Below are positions 18,164 to 26,540 of a stretch of 64,000 nucleotides of DNA, in pieces (the stretch's first letter is position 1; every line of letters begins with the position of its first letter). A program made the position numbers and the translations under genes. The notes under the pieces are model-generated. The model ran no database searches and was not told where the DNA came from. It saw only the letters and a list, made by a program, of their open reading frames with translations. The stretch comes from Chryseobacterium tagetis (GTDB lineage Bacteria > Bacteroidota > Bacteroidia > Flavobacteriales > Weeksellaceae). The DNA is taken from NCBI RefSeq assembly GCF_016735585.2, contig NZ_JAERSE020000003.1:620001-684000 (forward strand). Reading direction: 5' to 3'.

Positions 18164-18886
18164 ATGAGAAAAATTACCTGCTTGATTGCCGATGATGAAC
18201 CTATGGCTTTGAGTCTCATAGAAAGCTATGTCCTGAAAACTCCTTTTCTGGAACTGAAAGCAAAATGCAACAGCGCAATCGAAGCCATGCAGGTATGTGA
18301 AGATGAAAAAGACATTGATCTTTTCTTTCTGGATATTCAGATGCCCGAACTTTCAGGCTTGGAATTCTCAAAATTGTTACCTGCAACAAGCAAAGTGATT
18401 TTTACAACTGCATTCGATCAATACGCGATCGACGGTTATAAAGTGAGTGCCTTAGATTATCTTTTAAAGCCATTTGACTATAATGAATTTCTGAATGCTG
18501 CCCAAAAAGCAAGAAACTATTTTGAAACTGTTCCTGCTGCTGAGCAAAAAACAGAGAAAAAACAAAACTTTATTTTCGTAAAATCAGAATACAGACAGGT
18601 TAAAATTGAGTTTTCAGAAGTATTGTACATTGAAGGATTGAAAGACTATGTGAAAATATATCTTAAAGATAATCCTAAACCTGTTTTAACACTGATGAGC
18701 CTGAAAAAGCTTGAAGAAGAATTGCCTTCCGATGACTTCATGCGCGTTCACAGATCATACATTATTGCTTTAAGTAAAATAGAAGCCATTGAGAGAAACC
18801 ACATCGTTATCGGAAATCAGCAGATCGTCATTGCTCCAAACTACAAGAAAACATTAATGGATTATATAGAGGGTAAAAGTCTATAA
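18164..18886 (+). CDS. LytTR-family response regulator
   Basis: Product of 240 residues: a receiver domain (1-120) with acidic pocket D10/D11, phospho-acceptor Asp57 in FFLDIQMPELSG and Lys in LLKPFDYNEF, then a LytTR DNA-binding domain (~140-240) with FIFVKSEYRQVKIEFSEVLY and FMRVHRSYIIALSKIEAIER. It starts two bases after the kinase stop, so the pair is co-translated. The likely target is the promoter of the efflux operon or another envelope gene. Confidence 0.92.
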   Translation: MRKITCLIADDEPMALSLIESYVLKTPFLELKAKCNSAIEAMQVCEDEKDIDLFFLDIQMPELSGLEFSKLLPATSKVIFTTAFDQYAIDGYKVSALDYLLKPFDYNEFLNAAQKARNYFETVPAAEQKTEKKQNFIFVKSEYRQVKIEFSEVLYIEGLKDYVKIYLKDNPKPVLTLMSLKKLEEELPSDDFMRVHRSYIIALSKIEAIERNHIVIGNQQIVIAPNYKKTLMDYIEGKSL

Positions 18887-19047
18887 AAAAACTTTGAACC
18901 CTTCTTTCTATTGACGAAATCTATGGTTTAGTGAAAAATAAAAAGTGAAATATTTGCTTTAAAGTTACTTCTAAATTTCTCTATCTCTCAAAAAATGACG
19001 ACATTTGTACACGCAAAAATTCATTTAAAAATTTTCAAAATAGAGCA

Positions 19048-21450
19048 ATGAAGATATCAAATAACTGGCTGAAAGACTATATTAAAACGGAAATCAAACC
19101 TGAAAGAATAGGAGAGTTCCTTACCGATATAGGTCTTGAGGTTGAAGGAATTGAAAAATTTGAAAGTGTAAAAGGCAGCTTGGAAGGGATTGTTGTGGGT
19201 AAGGTTTTAACTTGCGAAAAACATCCTAATGCAGATAAACTGAAGAAAACTACGGTAGAAGTAGGAAAAGGAAAAGTTTTGAACATTGTCTGCGGGGCTC
19301 CGAACGTGGAAGCCGGACAAACCGTTCCTGTAGCAGTTGTCGGAACTAAAATCTATGATAAAACCGGAAACTTTTTTGAAATAAAAGAAGCAAAAATCAG
19401 AGGAGAAGTTTCTCAGGGAATGATTTGTGCAGAAGATGAATTGGGACTGAGCGAAGATCACGGAGGAATCATGGTATTAGATCCGGAAAAATATGAAGTA
19501 GGTAAAAATTTCGCTGATTATTTTGAACTGACCAACGATGAGGTTTTTGAAATTGGTTTAACGCCAAACAGAACCGATGCCATGTCTCATTATGGTGTGG
19601 CAAGAGATTTATACGCTTTCCTTTCTACCAATCAGTTAAAAGCTACTTTTGAAAAAGTTTCTTCAGTAGTACTGAATAACGAAGGTTCTCACGATTTCAA
19701 ATTGGAAGTTGAAGATACTGAATTGTGCCCAAGATACATCGGAGCGGTAATTGAAGACGTAAAAGTTACAGACTCTCCGGCTTGGTTAAAAGACAGATTA
19801 AAAGCAATAGGATTGAGTCCAATCAATAATGTTGTAGATATTACAAACTATATTCTTCATGGGTACGGTCAGCCGCTTCACGCTTTTGATGCAGATAAGA
19901 TTGCAGACAAAAAAGTGAAAGTAGGAACTGTAAAAGAAGGAACAAAATTCACAACTTTAGACGGTGTTGAAAGAACATTGAACGGTTCTGAAATCATCAT
20001 TAAAGACGGAAAAGACAATCCAATGTGTATTGCCGGAGTTTTCGGTGGTGCCAATTCAGGAGTTTCTTCAGAAACAAAAACGATTTTCTTGGAAAGTGCT
20101 TATTTCAACCCGGTTGCGGTAAGAAAAGGAGCTAAATTCCACGGATTGAATACCGATGCTTCTTTCAGATTTGAAAGAGGAGTAGATCCGAATATTACTA
20201 GAACTGCCATTACTCATGCCATTAAATTAATTTCAGAATTGGCAGAAGGTAAATTAGTAGGAGAATTATTGGAGGAATATCCGAAGAAAATAGAAGACAG
20301 CTATGTGATTATCAGATTCTCTAAAATCGAACAGATTTTAGGAACAAAAATTCACAGAGAAAAAGTAAAAGAAATTTTAAAATCGCTGGAAATTCAGGTT
20401 TTGAATGAAATTCAGAATGGCTTGGAAATCTCTGTTCCTGCTTACAGAGCAGATGTAACGAGAGAGATCGACGTTATTGAAGAGATTTTAAGAATCTACG
20501 GTTACAACAAAATTGATGCTCCACAAAAGATTTCATTTACTCCTGTAAAGCTGAGTGCAAACGATCAGGATGAGTTGGAAAACAACTGGGCAAGAACTTT
20601 ACAAAGCTTAGGTTTCAATGAAGTAATGAACAACTCGTTAACTTCTGTAAAAGATGAAACGGATGCTGTGAAGTTATTGAATCCTTTGAGCGGTGATTTG
20701 GCATTCATGAGAAAATCTTTGTTAGAAGGTCTTCTTCAGAATGCAATCTACAATATCAACAGAAAAAATCAGGACATCAAGTTTTTTGAGTTCGGAAAAA
20801 TCTATCATAAAAAAGATAAATATACTGAGAGAAAGCAGCTGGCTATTTTAGTTTCAGGAAGAGAAGTTGCTGAAAACTGGTTACAGCCAAAATCTGCAAC
20901 AAGTTTTTATAACTTAAAAGCGTATGTAAAAGTTCTTTTGGAAAGACTGGCAATTGATTATAAAGAAGTTGCTTTATCAGATGACAGGTTCTCTGATGCT
21001 TTAGCTTATGAAGTAGATGGAAAAGTATTAGTAAGAATCGGAAAAGTTTCTGCTCAGCAATTGAAAGATTTCGATATCGATCAGGAATGTTTCTATGCAG
21101 AAGTTGAATTGGAATTTGCTCAGGAATTACGTTCTAAAAATGAGCTGAAATTCAAGGATATTCCTAAATTCAATAAGATCAGAAGAGATTTGGCATTGCT
21201 GATCGATAAGAGCGTAAACTATGAAGATCTTTACCAGACTGCCAAAAAGAATAAGTCTCCTTACATTAAAAATATTAATTTATTTGACGTATATGAAGGG
21301 AAAAACCTTCCGGAAGGTAAAAAGTCTTACGCTATGAGTTTTGAGCTTTTAAACGAAGAAAAAACGTTGGAAGAAAAAGAAATTGCAGCAGTAATGGAAT
21401 CTTTGGTTAAATCTTTCCAGAAAGAATTCAATGCTGAATTGAGAGGATAA
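19048..21450 (+). CDS. pheT: Phenylalanyl-tRNA synthetase beta subunit
   Basis: Full-length beta subunit of 800 residues that joins PheS to charge tRNA-Phe. Domains in order: N-terminal MKISNNWLKDYI, an EMAP-type tRNA-binding OB fold (~40-150, with VVGKVLTCEKHPNADKLK), B3/B4 editing core (VVDITNYILHGYGQPLHAFD near residue 265 and DASFRFERGVDPN near 375), B5 (~400-475), the catalytic-like core, and a C-terminal anticodon-binding FDX-ACB domain (FPKFNKIRRDLALLID-like segment near residue 710). The pheS gene is not adjacent, as is common in this phylum. Confidence 0.95.
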   Translation: MKISNNWLKDYIKTEIKPERIGEFLTDIGLEVEGIEKFESVKGSLEGIVVGKVLTCEKHPNADKLKKTTVEVGKGKVLNIVCGAPNVEAGQTVPVAVVGTKIYDKTGNFFEIKEAKIRGEVSQGMICAEDELGLSEDHGGIMVLDPEKYEVGKNFADYFELTNDEVFEIGLTPNRTDAMSHYGVARDLYAFLSTNQLKATFEKVSSVVLNNEGSHDFKLEVEDTELCPRYIGAVIEDVKVTDSPAWLKDRLKAIGLSPINNVVDITNYILHGYGQPLHAFDADKIADKKVKVGTVKEGTKFTTLDGVERTLNGSEIIIKDGKDNPMCIAGVFGGANSGVSSETKTIFLESAYFNPVAVRKGAKFHGLNTDASFRFERGVDPNITRTAITHAIKLISELAEGKLVGELLEEYPKKIEDSYVIIRFSKIEQILGTKIHREKVKEILKSLEIQVLNEIQNGLEISVPAYRADVTREIDVIEEILRIYGYNKIDAPQKISFTPVKLSANDQDELENNWARTLQSLGFNEVMNNSLTSVKDETDAVKLLNPLSGDLAFMRKSLLEGLLQNAIYNINRKNQDIKFFEFGKIYHKKDKYTERKQLAILVSGREVAENWLQPKSATSFYNLKAYVKVLLERLAIDYKEVALSDDRFSDALAYEVDGKVLVRIGKVSAQQLKDFDIDQECFYAEVELEFAQELRSKNELKFKDIPKFNKIRRDLALLIDKSVNYEDLYQTAKKNKSPYIKNINLFDVYEGKNLPEGKKSYAMSFELLNEEKTLEEKEIAAVMESLVKSFQKEFNAELRG

Positions 21451-21476
21451 TGATCAGGAAATCAAAAATAATACAG

Positions 21477-21502
21477 AACGGGCTTTTAAAGCCCGTTTTT
21501 TG
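21477..21502 (+). terminator. pheT terminator
   Basis: Perfect stem AACGGGCTTT / AAAGCCCGTT with a minimal loop, followed by TTTT. Confidence 0.85.
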
Positions 21503-21543
21503 TTGGAAGAACTGTTAAAAAAATATAATTGTTTTAGACAACT

Positions 21544-21572
21544 TTGTAAATAATATAATTTCCGTAAATTTG
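21544..21572 (+). promoter_or_regulatory. Promoter of the META-domain gene
   Basis: TTG at 21544-21546 and TAAATTTG at 21565-21572, 18 bases apart, 21 bases before the start codon. Confidence 0.6.
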
Positions 21573-21592
21573 GGTTAAATCAAAAGAATACA

Positions 21593-21997
21593 ATGAAAAA
21601 CCTTTTTTTAAGCATATGCACAGCAGCAGTTTTGGTATCGTGCGGAACAACGGCTTCTTCATCAAAAGCCGGAAAAGCACAGCCTTCTATTGCCAATACA
21701 AAATGGACTTTAGCGGATAATGTGAAAGGGCAGACTCCTACATTGAATGTAGAAGGGGCAAAAATCAACGGAAATTCTGGGTGTAACAGATATTTCGGAG
21801 CTGTAACTATGGAGACTGCTTCTGGAAAGTTCGAGGCTTCACAAATGGGATCTACCAAGATGGCTTGTGACAATATGAGCGTGGAAAAAAACTTCCTGGA
21901 TATGGTACAGAAGGCAAACAGATATGTTGTTTCCGGAAGTACATTAGAATTGTATCAGGACAATCTTTTATTGCTTAAATTCAATAAAGCAGAATAA
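21593..21997 (+). CDS. META/HslJ-domain lipoprotein
   Basis: The 134-residue product has a lipoprotein signal (lipobox-like LVSCG, acylated Cys near residue 17). A single META domain runs from about residue 38: NTKWTLADNVKG, the hallmark GNSGCNRYFGAV, MGSTKMACDNMS, and a final strand LLLLKFNKAE. HslJ/META proteins are envelope or stress proteins without known catalysis. It has its own promoter and terminator, so it is monocistronic. Confidence 0.9.
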   Translation: MKNLFLSICTAAVLVSCGTTASSSKAGKAQPSIANTKWTLADNVKGQTPTLNVEGAKINGNSGCNRYFGAVTMETASGKFEASQMGSTKMACDNMSVEKNFLDMVQKANRYVVSGSTLELYQDNLLLLKFNKAE

Positions 21998-22020
21998 TCA
22001 GCAAAGAATATATAAAAATA

Positions 22021-22049
22021 AAAGGAACTCTATTGAGTTCCTTTTTATG
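22021..22049. terminator. Bidirectional terminator between converging genes
   Basis: Perfect 10-bp stem AAAGGAACTC / GAGTTCCTTT with a 4-base loop. It has a T tract on the plus side and AAA-rich sequence on the other, so it can serve both the META gene and the gene at 22068. Confidence 0.8.
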
Positions 22050-22067
22050 TTTTAATAGGATTATGTA

Positions 22068-22307
22068 TTAGTCTTCCTCTTCTTCGTCGTACTTAGCCAA
22101 CTCTTCATCACACCACTTGAAAGCAGCTTCTACAACTTTAGTAGCTTCATCTGCCATCGTTTCTTCATCATCTCCTTCTAGATCATCTAACCACTCAACT
22201 TCTTCTTCCTCAACGTTTAAGATAAATCTTGGATATTCTGTATGAACTACAAATAGATCTTCCGGAAATTCTGAATTATCTGCTAATAAAAACTTTGGTA
22301 ATTTCAT
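22068..22307 (-). CDS. Small acidic conserved-type protein of unknown function
   Basis: A 79-residue product with a hydrophobic N-terminal half (MKLPKFLLADNSEFPEDLFV) and a strongly acidic C-terminal half rich in Asp/Glu (LDDLEGDDEETMADEATK, ending YDEEEED). It has no signal peptide and no recognised fold. Codon use resembles the neighbours and the frame is well formed, so I accept it as a gene. It converges on the META gene through a shared terminator. Confidence 0.75.
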   Translation of the reverse strand: MKLPKFLLADNSEFPEDLFVVHTEYPRFILNVEEEEVEWLDDLEGDDEETMADEATKVVEAAFKWCDEELAKYDEEEED

Positions 22308-22346
22308 TTTTTTTAATGTTTTAACTTTAAATCAAAGATAACAAAA

Positions 22347-23666
22347 TTATTGGTATTTGTTCTTGTCGATTTTAATTTTTTGTGAAACTTTATAATAGGT
22401 TAAGGTTGTCTTTTTTAGAGTGTCAGAAGCTTTAAATGTTACCTCTAAATTGGAATTTACCGTGCTTACAAGCTCTGCAACCTGCATTTTATCAAGATCT
22501 TCCATAGATTTTAAATAAAACTGTAAGGGAACTTTATCCAATTTTTCAGACTGTAAAAAATGAACCACCTCTTTTCTGTTCTCAAGATAATTCCCTTTTG
22601 AAAGCCACGTGAAAAGAACTCCAGACATGATGCTTAAAATTCCGATAACGTAGACTTTAACATCAAAAAGCTGAAATAATTTTCTAAAATAAACCAGCCA
22701 CAACGGAAAGCTGAACGGAGCAAGTATTCTGTAACCAATTGCATCTACAGGATAAAAATACTGGATGAAAAATGAACATACAATGCCGAAAACACTTGTA
22801 AAAACAAAGAAAAACTCTGAATTTGTAAGCTTAGACCTTGTAAACAGGAAGATCATGACAATAATATTCAAAGCTCCTAATCCGTAAATACCATAATTAA
22901 TCATTCCGCCTCCCGGATCAGACATATGGATGAACGGATTGAAAGTGGTAGCAAGACCTTCAAATAGTTCCTTTAAAAGTTGAGAAGTAGGGTATAGTCC
23001 TATTTCCAAAGACTGCTTTATGTAATCTTCATTAAAATAATCAATAAATAAAAGTTTATAAAGAACGATGTAAACTCCTGAAATAATCCCTGAAATTAAA
23101 AATGAACGTCCGTATTGACGCTTATAAAACAAAAGCCCGTATAAACCTACCGCTCCCATGAAAAATAAAGAACTGTATCTTATAGTATAAAGAGCAATTA
23201 AGCTTAAAGAAAGATAAAGAACTGCGTTTCTGGTTTTAATATTTCCTTTAATAATTTGATCGGAAGCGTAAAGAAAAAGAAGAACAAAAGGTAAAATACA
23301 GCCCTCACTTAAAGTAACTGCAAAAATGGAAACAAAGCTGAAAAGGGCAACCAGAACGGTAGACTCTCTTGAATAAAAGTTCTTTTTCCATGAGAAAAAA
23401 ACAATAAAAAGCATGGCTACAATGCCTACAATTTTACTCGCCCAAAATTCATCAGTTCCTAAGAAAGTAAAGATCTTAATTGCCAAAGGATATCCTAAAG
23501 GCGTAATGGTATTGTCAATCTCCGGAAGCACATGAGCAAATTTCATGTACCGGATAGAATCAGGACTCACTCTTCCGTTTTCATTGAGTAAAAAACGTAA
23601 AATGGTCACCATTACAGTAATGATGACCAATAATATCTGAATATTTTTTTCTTTAAATTTTATCAA
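22347..23666 (-). CDS. Polytopic membrane protein, GT-C glycosyltransferase-like
   Basis: A 439-residue protein with about ten to eleven membrane segments and a ~60-residue soluble C-terminus. The first loop contains RVSPDSIRYMKFAHVLPEID between segments one and two, where ArnT/PMT-type GT-C enzymes keep a catalytic acidic residue, and is followed by TPLGYPLAIKIF. That pattern suggests transfer of a sugar from a lipid carrier, but it is only a topological resemblance. No glycan cluster surrounds it. Confidence 0.6.
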   Translation of the reverse strand: MIKFKEKNIQILLVIITVMVTILRFLLNENGRVSPDSIRYMKFAHVLPEIDNTITPLGYPLAIKIFTFLGTDEFWASKIVGIVAMLFIVFFSWKKNFYSRESTVLVALFSFVSIFAVTLSEGCILPFVLLFLYASDQIIKGNIKTRNAVLYLSLSLIALYTIRYSSLFFMGAVGLYGLLFYKRQYGRSFLISGIISGVYIVLYKLLFIDYFNEDYIKQSLEIGLYPTSQLLKELFEGLATTFNPFIHMSDPGGGMINYGIYGLGALNIIVMIFLFTRSKLTNSEFFFVFTSVFGIVCSFFIQYFYPVDAIGYRILAPFSFPLWLVYFRKLFQLFDVKVYVIGILSIMSGVLFTWLSKGNYLENRKEVVHFLQSEKLDKVPLQFYLKSMEDLDKMQVAELVSTVNSNLEVTFKASDTLKKTTLTYYKVSQKIKIDKNKYQ

Positions 23667-23738
23667 GGTTGCAGTTATTAGGTTAGATTGCAGCTTTTAA
23701 CAAGCCAAATGTATAACTTAAAACTTACAACTCAAAGT

Positions 23739-24632
23739 CTATTTTGAGAACATTTTTGCTACTTTTTCAGCTTTTTTGCTTTCAGAATAGTCGTAGAAAC
23801 CTTCTCCTGATTTTACGCCAAGTTTTCCAGCCATTACCATATTGACCAATAATGGGTTGGGTGCATATTTAGGATTTTTGAATCCATCGTACATTACATT
23901 TAAGATGGCTAAACAAACGTCAAGACCAATAAAATCAGCCAATTGAAGTGGTCCCATCGGATGAGCCATTCCTAATTTCATTACTGTATCAATTTCTTCA
24001 ACTCCGGCAACACCGTTGTAAAGTGTTTCAATAGATTCATTGATCATCGGCATTAAAATTCTGTTAGCTACGAATCCTGGGTAATCGTTTACTTCTACAG
24101 GAACTTTCCCTAACGTTTTGCTCATTTCATAGATCGAATCAAAGGTTTCTTTAGAAGTAGAATATCCTTTGATGATTTCAACCAGTTTCATGATAGGAAC
24201 CGGATTCATAAAGTGCATTCCAATTACCTTATCAGCTCTTTTTGTAGCCGCTGCGATTTTAGTAATGGAAATAGATGAAGTATTGGTCGCCAGAATACAG
24301 TTTTCAGGCGCAAATTCATCCATCTGACCGAAGATTTTCAATTTCAATTCCTGATTCTCAGTAGCTGCTTCCACGATAAGATCTGCAGATCCTACAGCAT
24401 CCTGAAGCGCTGTGAAAGTCGTGATATTTCCTAAAGTTTCAGCTTTTTGTTCTTCCGTAAGGTTTCCCTTTGCAATTATTCTGTCAAGATTGGTAGTAAT
24501 GGTTTTTAGCCCTCTGTCTAAAGCTTCCTGAGATACATCTACCAAATTCACTTTAAACCCGCTTTGTGCAAAAGTATGTGCAATACCATTCCCCATGGTT
24601 CCTGCTCCGATAACTACAATGTTTTTGATCAT
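23739..24632 (-). CDS. 3-hydroxyacyl-CoA (3-hydroxybutyryl-CoA) dehydrogenase
   Basis: NAD-dependent oxidation of 3-hydroxyacyl-CoA in the cytoplasm. The 297 residues comprise a Rossmann domain starting IKNIVVIGAGTMGNGIAHTF, the catalytic-His segment GMHFMNPVPIMKLVEII near residue 140, and a helical C-terminal dimerisation domain with FIGLDVCLAI and GKLGVKSGEGFYDY. At this length, with no hydratase fused, the short-chain HBD type is most likely, serving butyrate/PHB-like or beta-oxidation steps. Its start overlaps the end of the next upstream gene by four bases. Confidence 0.93.
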   Translation of the reverse strand: MIKNIVVIGAGTMGNGIAHTFAQSGFKVNLVDVSQEALDRGLKTITTNLDRIIAKGNLTEEQKAETLGNITTFTALQDAVGSADLIVEAATENQELKLKIFGQMDEFAPENCILATNTSSISITKIAAATKRADKVIGMHFMNPVPIMKLVEIIKGYSTSKETFDSIYEMSKTLGKVPVEVNDYPGFVANRILMPMINESIETLYNGVAGVEEIDTVMKLGMAHPMGPLQLADFIGLDVCLAILNVMYDGFKNPKYAPNPLLVNMVMAGKLGVKSGEGFYDYSESKKAEKVAKMFSK

Positions 24633-25051
24633 TTTAATTTTTCTTTTTTATAGATAGTTAAATTATTTAATTTGTTTAAATTTTCTTTACTTAGAGAATT
24701 GGTCGGTGTGAAAAATACAGAACCGTCACTACTACGGTTTCTTTTATTGTTCTGCGAAGTCACCGTTTCTGCAAGACCTTTTATGAACTGTTGTCTTTTA
24801 GATTTTGAAAGCGCATCAATTCCGATAAAAAGCTTGAATTCACCTTCTCTTCCAAGCCCCGACTGTCTGTAGACTTCAATCGGTTTTCTCTTGTTTTTGC
24901 TTTGAAAAGTTTCGATATAAGTCATTACAGGATTGGTTGAGGGTGTTCCGCAACACATGCTGTTATAATCCAGATAAAGATATGTTTCACTCTTCTGTGC
25001 AAAGAAAAATGTGCAAGTGAAAATTCCTATGATTAAAAATATTTTTTTCAT
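24629..25051 (-). CDS. Exported protein of unknown function
   Basis: The 140-residue product has a signal peptide ending TFFFAQ, then a short secreted part with a Cys pair (SMCCGTPSTN near residue 32) and many Lys/Asn residues. I recognise no family. It lies 30 bases after the beta-lactamase gene and overlaps the dehydrogenase gene by four bases, so the three are probably one transcript with no evident shared function. Confidence 0.7.
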   Translation of the reverse strand: MKKIFLIIGIFTCTFFFAQKSETYLYLDYNSMCCGTPSTNPVMTYIETFQSKNKRKPIEVYRQSGLGREGEFKLFIGIDALSKSKRQQFIKGLAETVTSQNNKRNRSSDGSVFFTPTNSLSKENLNKLNNLTIYKKEKLK

Positions 25052-25081
25052 TTTAACGGTTTTAAAATTAAGCTTTAAATT

Positions 25082-25960
25082 TTACTTATTAAAATAATCC
25101 CAGACTGTCTTTGAAATGTCTGAAATCATCTTGCAGTTGACAGCATCCGTTTCCATTGAATTACTGACAAATACAGCTATTGCATAATGCTTGCCATTCG
25201 GTAAAGTAATGATCGCAATTTCATTTTCAGCGCCCGTTAAGCCCTCTTTATTTTTTCCTGAAGCTCCCGTTTTTCTTGCGACAGGAGTGTTTTTTGGAAG
25301 CTGTTCAATTAATTTATTGAGTCCTGTTGAGGTAGATAACATCACCTTCATTAAGTAATCTGTAGATTTTTTTGATAACAGTTTCCCTTCATAAAACTTT
25401 TTCAAAACATCTGTTGCAGAAGTCATGGTACTGTAATTTTCGTACTGAACCTTCCAGTCTTTGTGCATTGCTTCTTCATTATACTTAATCTGGAAACCTT
25501 TTACGCCTTTAGAATCCATAAATTTCTGAACGGTCTGTGTTCCTCCCAATAAATTCAGCAGAATATCACAACCATTGTTGTCGCTTTTAGCAACGGTCAT
25601 TTCAAGCACTTCGCTCAAAGGAACTTCTACACCTCCATTAGGATATTTGTCGCGGAGAGGAGACCATGTATTTTCCAGTAAATTAGATTTGTCCAATACA
25701 ATTTTTTGATCTAAAGAAAGTTTTCCTTTGTCTACAAAATCTAAAACGGCGGCTGCAATATGAAATTTGAAAACACTTTGCATTGGCAGCTTTTTGTCTG
25801 CATTTTTACTGTATTTAAAACCGTTTTCAAAACCCAGTACAGAAACTCCGACGGTTGCTTTTTTATCTTTGATAATAGAATTGATTTTTTGATCTAAAGC
25901 AGATTGCTGAGCGAATATAAACGCAGAAACCAAAAAGAAAAGCAGACTTATTTTTTTCAT
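25082..25960 (-). CDS. Class A beta-lactamase, PER/CIA/CGA-like
   Basis: Hydrolyses beta-lactams in the periplasm. A 292-residue serine beta-lactamase with signal peptide cut near AFIFAQ and all class A motifs: Ser62-V-F-Lys65, Ser126-Asp127-Asn128, the omega-loop Glu162 in NEEAMHKDWKVQYENY, and Lys230-Thr-Gly. The omega loop resembles PER-type enzymes (subclass A2), to which the chromosomal CIA and CGA enzymes of Chryseobacterium belong. It is embedded among ordinary genes with no mobile element beside it, so it is probably an intrinsic resistance gene. Substrate range is inferred from family. Confidence 0.93.
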   Translation of the reverse strand: MKKISLLFFLVSAFIFAQQSALDQKINSIIKDKKATVGVSVLGFENGFKYSKNADKKLPMQSVFKFHIAAAVLDFVDKGKLSLDQKIVLDKSNLLENTWSPLRDKYPNGGVEVPLSEVLEMTVAKSDNNGCDILLNLLGGTQTVQKFMDSKGVKGFQIKYNEEAMHKDWKVQYENYSTMTSATDVLKKFYEGKLLSKKSTDYLMKVMLSTSTGLNKLIEQLPKNTPVARKTGASGKNKEGLTGAENEIAIITLPNGKHYAIAVFVSNSMETDAVNCKMISDISKTVWDYFNK

Positions 25961-25973
25961 AATAATAGAGATT

Positions 25974-26004
25974 AAAAAATCCTTCTTAATTTTTAAGAAG
26001 GATT
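25974..26004 (-). terminator. Terminator of the gene at 26029
   Basis: Perfect 12-bp stem AATCCTTCTTAA / TTAAGAAGGATT with a 3-base loop. On the minus strand it is followed by six T. It separates the membrane-protein gene from the beta-lactamase gene. Confidence 0.85.
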
Positions 26005-26028
26005 GTATTCAAATATAAATAAATTAAT

Positions 26029-26475
26029 TTATATCACACGTCCGAAAGCGGCAAACATGCCCCATAAAATCATAAGAATATAGATTCCCATTATTACAAT
26101 GGTAAGAATTCCGATAAACTTATAATGCGATTTGATGTACTCGAATGAAGAGGTAAGGCTTGCCTGGTTATTTGTACGTAAGGCATCCTTCATATTAGAA
26201 GAAAATTTATAAAGGTAATTAATCGGTACGAAATAAAAACCTGCAATAAGAATATAAAAAATACCTACAAAAACACCGCTACCTAGAGGCATAAAACTAT
26301 TTGAGGCGCCTACAACGAACATGAATAAAGCTACAAGTACCATCAATCCAAGACCTATAAATCCTAGAATAGACAAAAAGTTAGCCCATTTTGCGGTTTC
26401 CGTAAGAAATTCTCTTGAAATTCTGTCGATTCTTAACTCCTCAAATTGTTCAAAAGGAGAATTTGTTTCCATCAT
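26029..26475 (-). CDS. Small membrane protein, DUF5362-like
   Basis: A 148-residue protein with about four membrane segments (roughly 33-55, 65-90 and 115-145, with a further helix around 75-95) and a cytoplasmic N-terminus (FEQFEELRIDRISREFLTET). The pattern of an N-terminal helix, two membrane segments, an internal loop with SSNMKDALRTNN and a last segment recalls the DUF5362 family. No function is known to me. It has its own terminator and is probably monocistronic. Confidence 0.6.
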   Translation of the reverse strand: MMETNSPFEQFEELRIDRISREFLTETAKWANFLSILGFIGLGLMVLVALFMFVVGASNSFMPLGSGVFVGIFYILIAGFYFVPINYLYKFSSNMKDALRTNNQASLTSSFEYIKSHYKFIGILTIVIMGIYILMILWGMFAAFGRVI

Positions 26476-26540
26476 AATTATTTAATTTTGTGGCAAAATA
26501 ATTAAAATTATTTTAACTCTGCTCTATAAATCTTAAATTT

